Of a stretch of 64,000 bases of DNA, positions 1 through 12,185 are shown one piece after another. Within the stretch, counting starts at the first letter, position 1, and each line of letters begins with the position of its first letter. The notes beneath the pieces were generated by a model. That model had not been told where the DNA came from, ran no database searches, and was given only the letters and a program-made list of their open reading frames with translations. The translations under genes were made by a program, and so were the position numbers. The stretch is from Costus lasius (lineage: Eukaryota; Streptophyta; Magnoliopsida; Zingiberales; Costaceae), in contig CM050453.2 in assembly GCA_027563935.2 (NCBI GenBank), forward strand, positions 81,814,665 to 81,878,664, in the 5' to 3' direction.

Positions 1-1029
1 ATATCAGATTAAATTTGATCTCTATTGGAATACTTTATGATGAAGGATATGTCAACACCTTCAGTGATGGTTAGTGGAAGCTAAAAAAGGGAGCCTTGGT
101 TTTGGCTCAAGGTAAAAAGTTCTCAAATCTATATGTGATGCAAGTTGGATACTCCAGAGGGGTTGTTAATGTAACTGTTGATAATGTTACTCTGATTTAT
201 GGCATAGATGACTTAGTCACATGAGTCAAAAAGGGATAGACACTTTAGTAAGAAAAGAGTATCTTCAAGGTTTGACAAATTCACCTTTAAAGTGTTGTGT
301 TGATTGTTTGGCAGGAAAGCAGAATACGGTTACATTTAGAGTTGCTCCACCACATAGAGCATCTAAGATTCTTGAGTTCGTACACTCAGATCTATGTGGA
401 CCTATGAAGACAAGAACACTTGATGATGCTTTATACTTTGTAACCTTCATTGATGATCACTTGAGGAAGGTATGGGTATACACCTTAAAGACAAAAGATG
501 AAGTAGTGAATGTCTTTAAACAATTTCATATTAGTGTTGGAGGGGAGACAAGAAAGAAGTTAAAGTGCATCCGAACTGACAATGGAGGTGAATATTTGGG
601 CTCATTTGATGATTATTGCAAAGCATTAGGTATTCGACACTAAAGGACTCCTCCTAAGACTCCACAACTAAATAACCTAGCAAAAAGAATGAACAGAACA
701 CTTGAGGAGAGAGTTAGATACCTACTTTCATATGCAAAGCTTCCAAACACTTATTGGGGTGAGGCTTTAATTACCACTATTTATGTTATTAACTTATCTC
801 CTTATGTTCCCTTGCATATGATGTGCCACAAAGAATTTGGAGCATGAAGGATGTGTCTCACAAATATTTGAGAGTATTTGGTTATCGTGCCTTTGTTCAT
901 ATCCCTAAAGATGAGAGGTCAAAGCTTGACTCCAAGACAAGAAAATGTATTTTCATTGGTTATGGAAATGAAGATTTTGGTTACAAACTTTAAGATCCAG
1001 TTGAGAAGAAAGTAATAAGAAGTAGGGAT
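1..1029 (+). pseudogene. Copia GAG-pre-integrase and integrase core, broken
   Basis: The longest open piece is 221-643. It has a GAG-pre-integrase zinc-finger region (CCVDCLAGK) and then integrase core segments (HSDLCGPM, FVTFIDDH, RTDNGGEYLG), covering the first two acidic residues of the DDE triad. Upstream bases 1-220 encode the preceding protease/pre-integrase segment with an in-frame stop. Downstream 650-1029 continues integrase (TPPKTPQ, HIPKDERSKLD) with stops and indels. In an active element this enzyme inserts the cDNA. Here it is a relic, and the start lies before the window. Confidence 0.85.
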
Positions 1030-2459
1030 ATGATGTTCTTTGAAGACCAAACAATTAAAAATTTTGACAAGGTGACAGATATACCAAAGCCACAAGAAAA
1101 TCGTGATGTACTGGACTTAACCCTTCAAGTTGCTGAATCAAATCAAAGAGATAGTGATCTGGATGGTCCTGACATTGAGATAGTTAAGTCAGATGGCCAA
1201 GAGATCATAGAGTCTACAGATGCAATTGATATCCCTCCAAGAAGATATAGTAGGATTAGACAACCTTCAAGCAGATATTCCACAGATAAATATGTTATGT
1301 TGATGGATGAGGGAGAACCTGAATGCTTTGAAGAGGTTTTAGCACACAATCAAAAAGAAGAGTGGCTAAAGGCTGTGGAGGAAAAGATAAAATCATTGCA
1401 TGACAATCACACATATGATTTGGTCAAGTTACCTAAAGGAAAGAAAACATTAAAGAACAAGCGAGCCTTTAGGTTGAAGGCTGAAGAGAAGAGTTCACAA
1501 CCAAGATACAAGGCAAGGTTAGTTGTGAAAGGTTTCAATCAAAAAGAAGGTGTTGATTTTAATGTAATTTTTCTCCTGTGGTGAAGATGTCTTCTATTAG
1601 AGTTGTGTTAGTACTTGCTGCTAGCATGAATTTGGAGATTCAATAAATGGATGTAAAGACATCATTTCTTCATGGTGATTTAGGGAAGAGATCTACATGG
1701 AGCAACCAGACGACTTTGAGACAAAATGAAAAGAAAACCTTGTTTGTAGGTTGAGAAAAAGCTTGTATGGTTTGAAACAAGCACCAAGGTAATGGTACAA
1801 GAAATTTGAGTCATTTATGGGGGAGCACAACTACCAAAAAACAACTTCAGACTATTGTGTTTTTGTTAAAATATTCTCTGATGATGATTTTAGATTTTAT
1901 TGCTTTTATGTATATGATATCCTAATTATTGGCCATGACATCTCTAAAATTAACAGGTTAAAGAAAGACTTGAGTAAAACCTTTGCTATGAAGGATCTAA
2001 GATCGGTAAAGAAGATACTTGACATGACTATTACTTGTGATTGGAAATCCAAGAAGTTATGGTTATCAAAAGAACAATATGTGAAAAAGCTGCTTGAAAG
2101 ATTCCACATGATTCAAGCCAAAAAAGTGAATACTCTACTTGCTAGTCACTTCAAATTGAGTTCTAAGCAAAGCTCATCATGTGAAAGGGATAAAGAAGAT
2201 ATGAAGACAGTACCTTATGCATATGCAGTAGGAAGCTTAATGTATGTCATGATATGCATAAGACCATACATAACTTATGTAGTTGGGGTTGTGAATCGAT
2301 TCCTCTCTAATCCTGAAAGAGGGCATTGGAATGCTGTGAAATGGATTTTCAGATATCTTCGAGGTACATCTCAATTATGTCTTTGTTTTGGTGGTGACAA
2401 GCCTTTGTTGGTTGGGTACACAGATACAAACATGGCAGGAGATATTGATAGTAGGAGGT
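1030..2459 (+). pseudogene. Copia reverse transcriptase and start of RNase H, broken
   Basis: The open piece 1030-1584 covers the end of integrase and the start of the reverse transcriptase (RLKAEEKSSQPRYKARLVVKGF, typical of copia RT start). Bases 1585-1816 are frameshifted but still encode recognisable RT. The piece 1817-2479 continues with a degenerate active-site region, YVYDILIIG where active copia elements have YVDDxLL, so one catalytic Asp is lost. It then enters the RNase H segment MAGDIDSR. At 2460 an LTR-type element interrupts the frame, so the last few residues of this open frame belong to the insertion. Confidence 0.85.
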
Positions 2460-4411
2460 TGTTGTATCCCAACAAGTAGGTAAACAAAACTTATTTCTGA
2501 AGTCGTAGCCAAAACTTATTGTATGGCGTACAAGGACTTGTCACCCCCTGATACGGCTCCAAAAACTTATTGAGTTACCACACTTGTTGTTATCTCCGCA
2601 AGTGCATGGATACTCGAAGTAATAAAGAAAGATATCGAACCCACAGAGACCTATGTTGTCAAGTACCAAATAATTGATTTCTTCCTATCTAGGCAATCGA
2701 ATAAAAGCAGAGTAAAGATCGAAAACACACGGGAAAATACTATCAGGGAGAAGCTGGGACTAGGGTTTCATTCACTTTAATTTTCATGACTAGATAAATA
2801 AGGATATTCATCAATCAAATTCTATTATGATAAAGGCATAATTTACATTGTAAAGAGATTAACTCACTTTCGTGCAGGGAACCATGCAGAGACCAATCCT
2901 CGCTTTCACGCAAGATTTATCCCAAGCTAATGATAAGTAAATCATTATACAAAGAACTCGAGGATCACTTTCGTGCATCCGAGTTCTAAGTTGATCGCCT
3001 CGAGTGGAAACTCAAGGATCACTTTCGTGCATCCGAGTCTCAACACAATTTCTACATATGGTTTTCCAACGTTCCGATCCTCACTTTCGTGCAAGATCTC
3101 CACGTTTAACACAATAACTCAACCTAGATTCATAATCATCATCATGACAATTTAAACTACTAAAATAAAGAAATAAGAACTTAACCTAATTTCTTACGGT
3201 GAGTTCCTATTAATCAATTTTAGGGTTCGAAGTTCTCAAGCAAATCACCTTTCGGTCCTTATTGCGAAAACTCTAAATTATGATGACAAAAAGTAAACTA
3301 AGGAGAATCTTAGAGCAATAATCACATAGGTAAAATTATTAAAGTAGAATAATCATGATGAGAGCAAAAAGTATCTAGTCATTAAGAAAATCAAAGGGAA
3401 TTACTCCCCCATGTCCCAAAGAGTGTTTAAGCTAGCATGGTGAATAAAATACAATATTTTAATGTTTCAGAAGATCAAAAATTAAAGGAAAAGAAGTTTT
3501 AGAAAAATACACCACGGTTATGAAATTAAACACAGCCGTAATTTGCAAAGGAGGGCGATGAATAGTAGCGGCGCCTCCTTTTTCTTTGATTTCTCCTCCA
3601 ATTGATTTCCTTTCGTTTTGAAACTTCTGGTACATTGTCTCCTCCTCCAGGCGAAGCTTCAGTATGAATTTCACGGCCGGAGGTGCTCTGGATTTGTCGC
3701 GGCGGTGGAACCCTAGGCGGCGGCATGTAACTCGATTTCTCCCTATACAGTTGATGAAAATTGGGGCTTTTGGTGTCTTCGTGATCCTCTCGTCAAAAGC
3801 TCTCCTTCTTCTTCTTACGACATCAAATTTAAAGGTCTGGATTGTCCGCAAACTTCTCCGCAAAAATTGGGCTTCAAAACTGACTGTGGAGTCGCGTTCA
3901 AAAGCAGAAATACGACAGTGTAATATTTCATGGCAGTGCCGTAAAATCGGTCGTGTTCTCTGATCTAATTTTTTTGGAAAATACGGCACCGTAAAATGGT
4001 TCACGGCACTGCTGTAAAATTGGTTGAACTCTCTAGTCGAAATCGTCTGGAAAATACGACCCGTGTCAAAGTTTACGACAGTGCCGTAATTTCAGCAATT
4101 TTCTTTGTTCTGAATGCGCTTCAAAATACGGCAGTGTTAAGTTTTACGGTAGCGTACGGAAATATGGTACCGTAATATAGAATACGACACTATCGTATTT
4201 TGGTGTTTTGCTCTGATTTGTGTGCAATTTGTCAGGTGATCTCCTCTTGATGATTGTAACTCTTCCATGTCTTTGATTTTGCTCAAAAACGCCTCAAAAT
4301 AGTGCATTTTTACCTAAAAATCATGAAAAACTAAAATAGAAGTAGATTTTGCAATATTTGATAAATTTAGCATAAAATAAGCAAAATATACTATAAATTT
4401 TGGTGTCATCA
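2460..4411 (-). mobile_element. LTR-type insertion (1952 bp, gypsy-like) in copia RNase H
   Basis: The insertion begins TG, ends CA and is flanked by an exact 5-bp target duplication GAGGT (2455-2459 and 4412-4416). Removing it with one GAGGT restores the RNase H frame. Read on the minus strand it matches the LTR at 16375-18393: the start has AAAATTTATAGTATATTTT, and both carry repeated GCACGAAAGTGA motifs and short GGCACTGCC palindromes. Near its minus-strand end it still holds a degenerate PBS-like stretch (about 2545-2575) resembling the tRNA-Asp primer site of Athila/Tat elements. It is therefore not a plain solo LTR. It codes for no convincing protein. Confidence 0.8.
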
Positions 4412-4416
4412 GAGGT

Positions 4417-4640
4417 CAACCTCGGGTTATCTAATTACATTTACAGGTGGTGCAGTTGCATGACAAACTAGACTGCAAAAGTGTGTTGCACTTTCCACAA
4501 CTGAAGCTGAATTTATTGCAAGTACTAAAGCTTGCAATGAGGTGCTATGGGTAAAGAGGTTGCTAAAGAAGCTTAGATTTTAGCAAGAGAGATACATCTA
4601 ATACTTTGATAATCAAAGTGCAACTCACATTTGGTTGGAC
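4417..4640 (+). pseudogene. Copia RNase H, C-terminal part
   Basis: Directly after the target duplication the frame reads GYLITFTGG and then STTEAEFIAS, the hallmark of copia RNase H. It continues the frame broken at 2459. In-frame stops follow (before QERYI), and similarity fades near 4640, so the end of pol is missing or highly diverged. Confidence 0.8.
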
Positions 4641-4679
4641 ACACTTGATGGCATACTTGAAATATTAGTCATCTTTGGA

Positions 4680-5275
4680 TATTTTTTAGCCACTAATTGA
4701 TGACTTTAGGGTTGGCTTTTGAGGTTGAGACAACAACTGCATGTTTGAGGAAGAGAGCAACAAAAAATCTAGAGAGAATAGAGAAGGGAGAAAACTCTAT
4801 AGCATTTGATCAAATGATGATCATGGGCTATTGCACCATTGGATTGATCTGAAACTTTGCAAGCATATAGAGCACTTAATTTGCCACATTCTGAATGGTC
4901 GGATCGTGGATTGGAGTTCTCTAAGGTCCCCGATTTCTCAGCCCTAGACTGTGCAATATTTTTGGGTGAGATCTCTCCATCTTCTCTTTGCGTTTGGTTT
5001 CCACCTTGTGAGTGATGGCCAATTTTGTTGTTGATCCAAGGATGTGTAGTTCTTGATGTTTGATGTATTCTCTCTAGTGTGTGGCTAGAGAAAACTTTGT
5101 GATTTCTCATTGATAATGAAGGTTTTGATCGGTGTTGCTCCCGTGGTTTTTCCTTTTGTTTTAAAAGGTTTTCCACGTAAATCTTGGTGTCATTATCTTG
5201 CTTAATATTACTGTGATTTTTCTTAATAGGTGGTTAGTGATATTTGCTCTATTAGTAATTGACATAACACAATGT
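4680..5275 (+). mobile_element. Probable 3' LTR remnant of the copia element
   Basis: This stretch follows the pol remnant and ends in a segment around 5140-5190 (CGTGGTTTTTCC, then TTTTCCACGTAAATCTTGGTGTC) that resembles the R/U5 region of Tork-type LTRs. It is non-coding on the plus strand; a 135-residue open frame on the minus strand is antisense to it. The exact boundaries are inferred, since no second LTR lies in the window for comparison. Confidence 0.45.
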
Positions 5276-5479
5276 ATCTAGAGTAACCTCTTAGATATAT
5301 TATTTATGTCTCCTTCAATGATAAAAAAATTTCTTCCTATTCTTTATGTAGAAGTACAAGAGCCACCTTAGGTTAGGGCCCATCGTTTCAGTAAAACTTT
5401 GAACTGACCTTGAACCGATTGAGTCAGTTAATCAATTTTTTTATTAGGTTAACTAGTTGTTTTGGCTAACCGTTGGTAG

Positions 5480-5750
5480 TTGGGGCAAGGTTAAGTGTTG
5501 GTGTTGGCAAGGGTTGGGGCTAGGGCTGGCAGGGACAAAAGCAGATGTAGGGGTTGGCACTAATGGGGGTAAAGGCAACGGTAGGGGTTGGGGCTAACGG
5601 GGCAGAGACAAGGGCTAGGGCCAACAAGTGTTGAGGTGGGGACTGGGTGCTAGGGGGAAGGGGGTAGAAGCAAGGGCTAGGTCTAACAAGGGCAAAGGGG
5701 AGGGCTAGGGCTTATGGGAGGTGGAGGTAGGGGTTAATATGTGAGGGTGT
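5480..5750 (+). repeat. G-rich degenerate minisatellite
   Basis: Imperfect repeats of GGGGTTGGGGCTAGGG-like blocks run for about 270 bp, with almost no C on the plus strand. Many runs of three to five G are closely spaced, so G-quadruplex formation is possible. The flanks (about 5400-5460 and 5745-5900) share AACCGATT / AATCGGTTTAGTCGGTTAAT-type sequence. Confidence 0.7.
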
Positions 5751-6176
5751 TAATCGGTTTAGTCGGTTAATCGCTAGTTCGGCCAATCCTTGAACTATAC
5801 TCGAACTGGAAGCCAAACACTCTAAAAAAAATTGACTATTGCTTGAACGAATCGATTTAGTTAACCACAAAAATCAGTTTAGTTTGGATAGTTAACCAAA
5901 TTCAATAATTCATTTGAACACCCCTACCTTAGGTAGAAAAAAATAGAATGTTAGCAATAACTCTAATGTACACAAAGTAATTTATTATTACACTATTTTA
6001 AAGGTTAGTTGCCATCATAAGAAGGTTAATTATGGATACACTCTCATATTCCTCTTGATAAAGTCATCAATTTAATTTTATTTTAAACTTTTATTAAAAT
6101 AGTAAACTAAGTTTTTGGTTTTTTTTACATAGATTAACGACACAATAATATGTAAACAAGCCATTTAATAGTCTTT

Positions 6177-6232
6177 TGTTTAATTTAGACATACCTACTT
6201 AGCTTGTTTAATTTAGACATACCTACTTAGCT
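6177..6232. repeat. Perfect 28-bp tandem duplication
   Basis: Two identical 28-bp units (6177-6204, 6205-6232) beginning TGTTTAATTTAGACATACC lie head to tail. The lack of differences indicates a recent slippage event. Confidence 0.9.
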
Positions 6233-6452
6233 AGCATTTATGTGTTTTCTTTTTGCAAAACTCTTATAGCTTGATTATCGTAGTTTATGAAAATTAATGA
6301 GTTGTTTAAATGTGCTATTGTATAAGAAACAATAAACTTCTCGGCTATTTAACTTAGAGCAAGCAATGTTAAAGGTAATTACTTCAGCCTCAATTGTGTT
6401 GGGTGAGTTTCCCTCCTATATGGAGGATGGCTCGGATCGTAGATGCGCTATA

Positions 6453-6560
6453 CAGATCGTGGATACTCTAGATCATGGATGCACTGCCCAGATTGTGGAT
6501 ACTCCAGATCATGGATGCACTACCCAGATTGTGGATACTCCAGATCATGGATACTTAGGA
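6453..6560. repeat. 36-bp tandem repeat, three units
   Basis: Units start at 6453, 6489 and 6525. Each contains GATCATGGAT and GTGGATACTC and differs from the others at a few bases. Because 36 is a multiple of three, the array gives a falsely protein-like frame of 12-residue repeats. A partial fourth unit follows near 6575. Confidence 0.85.
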
Positions 6561-8152
6561 TCAAGGATGCATGCCCATATTGTGGATAGGGGTGTCCAAA
6601 AAATAATTCAACCCGATGCACCGAACCGAACCAAATCGAAATTTTTAGGTTGTCCGTCATACATATTAGGTTGCTACTATAGGAATGCCTATTTAGACCA
6701 GTCCCATTTCTCACGATAAAGTAGAATTTTAATTTTGAAAAGTCTTAAATATGCAATTTGCATACTTTAAAATGAGAAGCATCAATTTTTGTAAGTTGTA
6801 AATTGTTTAATATGCAAATTATTTATTTGATTTAGTGTACTCCAAAAATATGAAATATTAATTTAATATGTTTCAAAATGTTTGTACTTTGAAATAACTT
6901 TTAATGAAAAATTCAACGGTCCTCGATTTTTTCAAATATTTTCGGAAAAATTTCAGATTATATAATGTTCAGAATAAATAATTTTCTGAAAATTTTAATT
7001 AAAATTATGAAATACATTAATTTCAATATAATTCCAAAAATTTTGAATGATATAAAATTCAAAGTAATCTAAATTTAGGAAAAAAGAACATTAGCTACTT
7101 AACACAAAAGTATTAAAAGAAACATTACAGATATGACAAATTTAATAAAAGATTTCAGCAATACCATTCAACTTGACTGTTAAAAAGAACTTTTCACCAT
7201 GAAGAGTCATACCCAAATTAATCTAATTATGAAAAACAGAGTATTTGATAAAACAAATACTTGTCTCGTATTTAACTCGCTCGGAAAACATACTTTACTA
7301 ATAATTATATAGCCATTTTATCAAATTTGTTACTAAAATATAACCACTCACACAATTCTCTCAATATTTTACTAATCATCACATTTGTACGGAACACAAG
7401 CGCAAGGGTCCACCTCAACAGCATTTCTATTTTATTATTATTATTATTAAACTAATTATATTTTTAATTTTAATTAATTACATTCAACTAACATTTGAAA
7501 AATATTAGGGGAAAAACCAAATTATAATAAATCAATAAATTTTAACTATCTAAATTGATAGACATATATAATTAAATTTTAAAAATGTTCTAAGATAAAT
7601 CAGGAGGCAACAAAGTTTGTGATAAGGCAAGTAGCCCAAGAGACAATTGAGGTAGCTATCCTTGTTGGTGTGATGGCGGAAAAGCTTGTTTGCACCTCTT
7701 TCAATTTTGATCAGCAAAATTAAAAGGACATGCGGTGAAAGAGATCCTTCTTTTTTTTCTCTATATTTAATATGATTCATTCATCACAAATGAGAGGAAA
7801 TGAATAGGATATGCTAACGGTAACCAATTTAATAAAAAAAATAACTTTTTTATTTATATTTTAAAATATTCTTTTTATATTTATATTTATTTTTAAAAAA
7901 TAGAATCAAGTACCAGATACCCATGTCTATAAATCTGAACCCAATTAAAATCTGGCATATCAAATTTGAATCTATCTCATTTAATTAATCAGGTATCTAA
8001 ACTTATCATAAAAAGGTGGGATTAAATTGTCATCCCTATAAATGAGTGATGAGAAAATGGAAAATCACTCTCCGGTCCTACCTTTTTCATATCTCAAATG
8101 TTTTATTTTATGAACTTTAATATTCTGTTCTTTGACTAGCATCTTAGTAGGG

Positions 8153-8546
8153 GAGTAAAACTTTTAAGCGCCCCATGCACTTAAAAGTTTTTAAGTGCCC
8201 CGTTTAAATTTGTTATTTAGAATTTTTTTTTTAAAAATGATGTACACTTTGTAAGCTATTCAATGGTATCAATATTGAGGTATTTTAGATCATGTATAGG
8301 TGAACAATACCCTAACCAATATCACATATAAGACAAAAACACTATTCACCTTATAAAAAAATCTAACATTGGTTAGGGTATTCCCTACATATACGTGATC
8401 TAAAATACCTCAATATTGATACTATTAAATAGCTTACAAAGTATACATTATTTTTAAATAAAAAAATAAAAAAAATCTTCTAAATAACAAAATTAAGTGG
8501 GAGCGCTTAAAACTTTTAAGCGCATGGTGTGCTTAAAAGTTTTATC
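8153..8546. mobile_element. Fold-back MITE, Mutator-type (394 bp, 10-bp TSD)
   Basis: Almost the whole element is one inverted repeat: each arm is roughly 190 bp, starting TAAAACTTTTAAGC within the first few bases and continuing through GTATCAATATTGAGG and GGTTAGGGTATT. An exact 10-bp direct repeat CTTAGTAGGG flanks it (8143-8152, 8547-8556). A 9-10-bp duplication is characteristic of Mutator-type elements. It encodes nothing, so mobility would need a transposase supplied in trans. Confidence 0.85.
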
Positions 8547-8556
8547 CTTAGTAGGG

Positions 8557-11500
8557 ATATGTTAATTGACATTCCCAAGGAAGTTAGTACACCACTTAGG
8601 GATTTTTTTTTTGTTCTTTTTTACCAAAAACCATAATAGCCTTTCAAGGTGGAGGCCACATATAAAAGCATTAAAGAGAGTGAACTATATATTACTTTTA
8701 AGTATTTTTTTTTGGAGAACTACTTAGCGGTTTTGCATATGCAGTTTATATAGAAGGAAAAGGTGATGTCCATATTTTTCCTTAACTATTTATTCTTACT
8801 GGATAAAATATTTTATGTGATCTTTATTACATTGAGATCATAAAGAGATAGACAAAATCACTTAATAATATAAATAAAAAGAAGCACAATATCAATCAAA
8901 TTGCATTTGCGACAATATAGCAAGACAACAAATACCCATGCCTAGGTTAGAAATATGCCCAAGGGCAAGGTGCATGAAAAATCTATAGTGAGAATGTCAT
9001 TAATGGAATTGAATAACTTAGCTCTAGATGAAGGGCTTGATCACTACTTTGCAACTTAAATGTTCTATTAGTGTTGGGGAAGGCTTGTGTTTTGCAACTA
9101 AGAAACATTAACATTAATGCAACCACCTATATTCAAAGAGTACAATGAGTATTATAAATCTTACTAGTGATAGTGTTAGTAGTAATTATCTTAAGTTGTA
9201 AAGCAGCGTATAATGAGATGGTAACAAGTTTCACTAAGAGTGGATCCTCAATAACTAATTAGAGAAGGGATGGCATAATGTCAAGGGTGAAGATGATATA
9301 ATCCAATATACTTGGTAGTATGTGTATATTTCATAGGGAAAGATAACCAACATGGGACTATAACATATCAATTATCTTGTGGCAAGAGTAGCTCAGTTAG
9401 ATAAATTTGTCATGCAAATCTAGCATTACAAAGAATGAATTGAAGTAAACACTTTGTAATACAAGTCAAACATGTCATGGATATAAGGCAAGTTGGATAT
9501 ATAAATAAAAAAAAGACTTTCATCCTTTGATATCTATAGAATGTTTTATAAATCAAAACACAACTGTATCATCCTTTTGACATAGGTTGACAATTGCTTC
9601 AACTCCAATGATAAAGCTAAATATTGAAACTCTTAGAAGGTGATTATTTTTGACATAGATTAATTCATCTTTTTTGTTTAAATCAAATTAATATTTAAGA
9701 TATTGGTCCAAATCGATGGACCAGTTGGTATTGACACAATGTATAATATATATATATATTAGTATGTATCAGGCGGTATGAAACAAATTTTAATTCCTTG
9801 GTTCAAACTTGTATGATATGCAATTATTGAGGCAAGAATATGCTCATAACTAATGCTTTCTTCTCCCTATTTTATTCATAGCTAATGTCACTCAGCACTA
9901 TGCAACTATCATCACCCTATTCAATTCCTTCATTGCTATCTCCAAGAGTTGCAAAAATTCCATAGTATCATCCAATTAATTCACATCCTCGTCGTCCACA
10001 CCATCTATCCATTACACTGTACTCGATTTGAACCTACTTTGGATGGGTTCTATCAATGTTTTCTTGTATATATCTAAATTTATTCTTTATGTTTATCGAT
10101 CCTCATATATATAATTATGTACGTACTTAATAATCAAACTGACTCACTAATTTGATGAGCCTGAAGTAATGTGACGTAATTTAAAATATTAGTGTAAGTT
10201 AACGATAGTAAACTTATTAAGCCTTATATATTATACCATCTTTTCTCCTACTTTTTATGTGAAACAAAATCAAAATATTATAATATTCTTTTTCTTAAGA
10301 CTTACATCTTCATTAAGCCCAAAACCTAATACATGTCCCAAAATAATTACTTAGTTGGTAGCATATAAAGTCAATCAAATGACAACTCCATTATTCTTGG
10401 ATTCTTTTTTCTATTGGCCTCACATTATGTCTAGGACTAAATTTGTTTTTGATATCATTTGTTATTATTGCTTAAAAAGAAAATTGACTCATTAGTTAGG
10501 TGAACTTGAAACAACATGACCCAATGTAAAATAGGTAAGCTCATTAAGCCATATATGTCATATCAATTTTTTTTTCACTTAAGACTAAACTAAGGCATTA
10601 TGTAATGTCTTTCTTTTTTTTTTTTTTTTTTTTTTTTATGATTATGGATGTTTTTGATTCAAATCTCTATCTTTACACTTGCTCTACAGCTATAATATTT
10701 TTTAAAAAGAAAAACAAATTGCTCACTCCATGAATGAGATTTTAAGGATTTAAGGATCTTTTTAGGATTCATATCAAGACAACCCGGGGCATTGCACACC
10801 TAAGATGATACTTTCGGAAAAAGTGATTTAGTTCATTTGATGTCAAATCACTTTCTTTTTAGAAATCCAAAGCTGAGACAACTCAAAGCATTGCATACCT
10901 ACGGTGATGCTTCCTCTAAGTACTAGCAAAATTTTATTAAATTTTAATTTGCATTACCTACTCACACTTGTACTATATTTTTCTACCTTTATATCTTCTT
11001 GATATAAATACATTCTTATTCCTACGGAGGAGTATGCGTACATTAGCTAAGCACCAAAGTCCTCAAATTTGTGGATGACACAACCTAAGTTTGTACTAGT
11101 GGATGAAATGACCTACAATATGAGTAATGGCTATGCACTTAAGTTGTTGGGTTTGTAGGTGGCACAACCTATTATCTGTGCAATGGCAACTCACTTAAGT
11201 TTTTATAATTGCCAATCACATTACTCAAATCACCTCTTTCATCTCAATCATGTATGACATTTTTGTACTAAAAGACTAAGTGATCATCATCCTAAGCAGC
11301 AGGATCAAATTCTGAATGTATATGACACTCACCTTAATACATTAGATCTACATCCTCTCTTATTTTAGTGATTGTATTTGGGGCTAGTACAGAGGACAAA
11401 TTTTGAATGCGCAAAAAAAGTGAGTCACCGAGTATAACACTTTAGCTAGAGTTTTGTAGATGTTCAAAAAGTTTGTTAAATAGTGGATGAGGCTAGCCTT

Positions 11501-12185
11501 ATGTACACTAGATAATCTTAGTCTCTACACCAATTTGCATTAAGAGAAGCCAAGGCTCGAATAATGGTTATATGAGCTATAAGAGCATTTATATATCATA
11601 GTAATCAACATTAGCCTTTTGTCCAAAAAGCTTTGACTTCAAGTGACATGAAGTCATCACTAAAACTATTTTCTATTCTAACACATGAAGTCATTATCAA
11701 AGCACTTTTCCATTCTAACTCTTTAATTTCTTCTAGAAAGAGATGTGATAAATTTTTTTTTTTTTTTTTGTATTTCTTTAGAAGGAAAAAAAGTGTGAAA
11801 GAAGTAGTGGCTAATAGCGACAAAGCAATGGCTGGCGAGTCAGTGGCGACAGTACAACCACAGACGGTGGTGGCACAACCATGAACACCAGCCTGATTAC
11901 ATATTCTTGCATATATTTTGAACACTCGTAGCATAAAATTACAATGCTAAATTTGATATCCATGTTCTTTGGCGGTCCTTCTGTTGAGCTGATTACATAT
12001 TATTGCATATTTTTTTACCCAGCCTAGCAATTAAGCTTGTACAGTAATTAATCCTTGAAGCTGAACGCTGTTGATTGGCCAAGCCAATACGCTCGATCCA
12101 GCCTGTTTAAACGTTTTGCTGCCAGTGGGCCTGATCCAACCAGTTCTCATTTCTAGATGCATCAATTAAGCTCTTGATTCTAATC
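8557..12185. other. AT-rich stretch without recognisable genes
   Basis: No coding region could be supported. It contains a poly-T tract (about 10613-10637), a second T-run (about 11753-11770), an AT-only microsatellite near 9750 and a hairpin at about 10820-10858 (AAAGTGATTT / AAATCACTTT). Open frames at 11611-11934 (minus) and 11633-11884 (plus) read through the T-run and look accidental. Confidence 0.55.

Larger units (their letters stand above)
1..5275 (+). mobile_element. Degraded Ty1/copia (Tork/TNT1-94-like) retrotransposon, interrupted
   Basis: Pol remnants run in the order GAG-pre-integrase, integrase, reverse transcriptase, RNase H, which is the Ty1/copia order. The pieces resemble the common plant TNT1-94-type polyprotein (Tork lineage), recognised by eye. 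The left end lies outside the window. Coding is broken by many stops and frameshifts, so the copy is old and dead. It is split by an LTR-type insertion at 2460-4411. Joining 2459 to 4417 restores the RNase H frame, which shows the two halves are one element. The 3' end is uncertain: an LTR-like stretch near 4680-5275 probably closes it. Confidence 0.8.
5951..8142. other. AT-rich intergenic stretch without genes
   Basis: No coding region, RNA gene or element boundary could be supported apart from the two short tandem repeats listed separately. Short open frames here (for example 6366-6719 and 7550-7780) match no family I recognise, and the first is simply the 36-bp repeat read through. Confidence 0.6.

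Noticed and set aside
3459..4004. 181-residue open frame, minus strand
   Set aside because: It lies wholly inside an LTR-type insertion, shows no domain and is not conserved as a frame in the second copy.
4769..5176. 135-residue open frame, minus strand
   Set aside because: It is antisense to an LTR remnant and has no recognisable domain.
11611..11934. Open frames across a T-run
   Set aside because: The frames depend on the homopolymer and have no family similarity.
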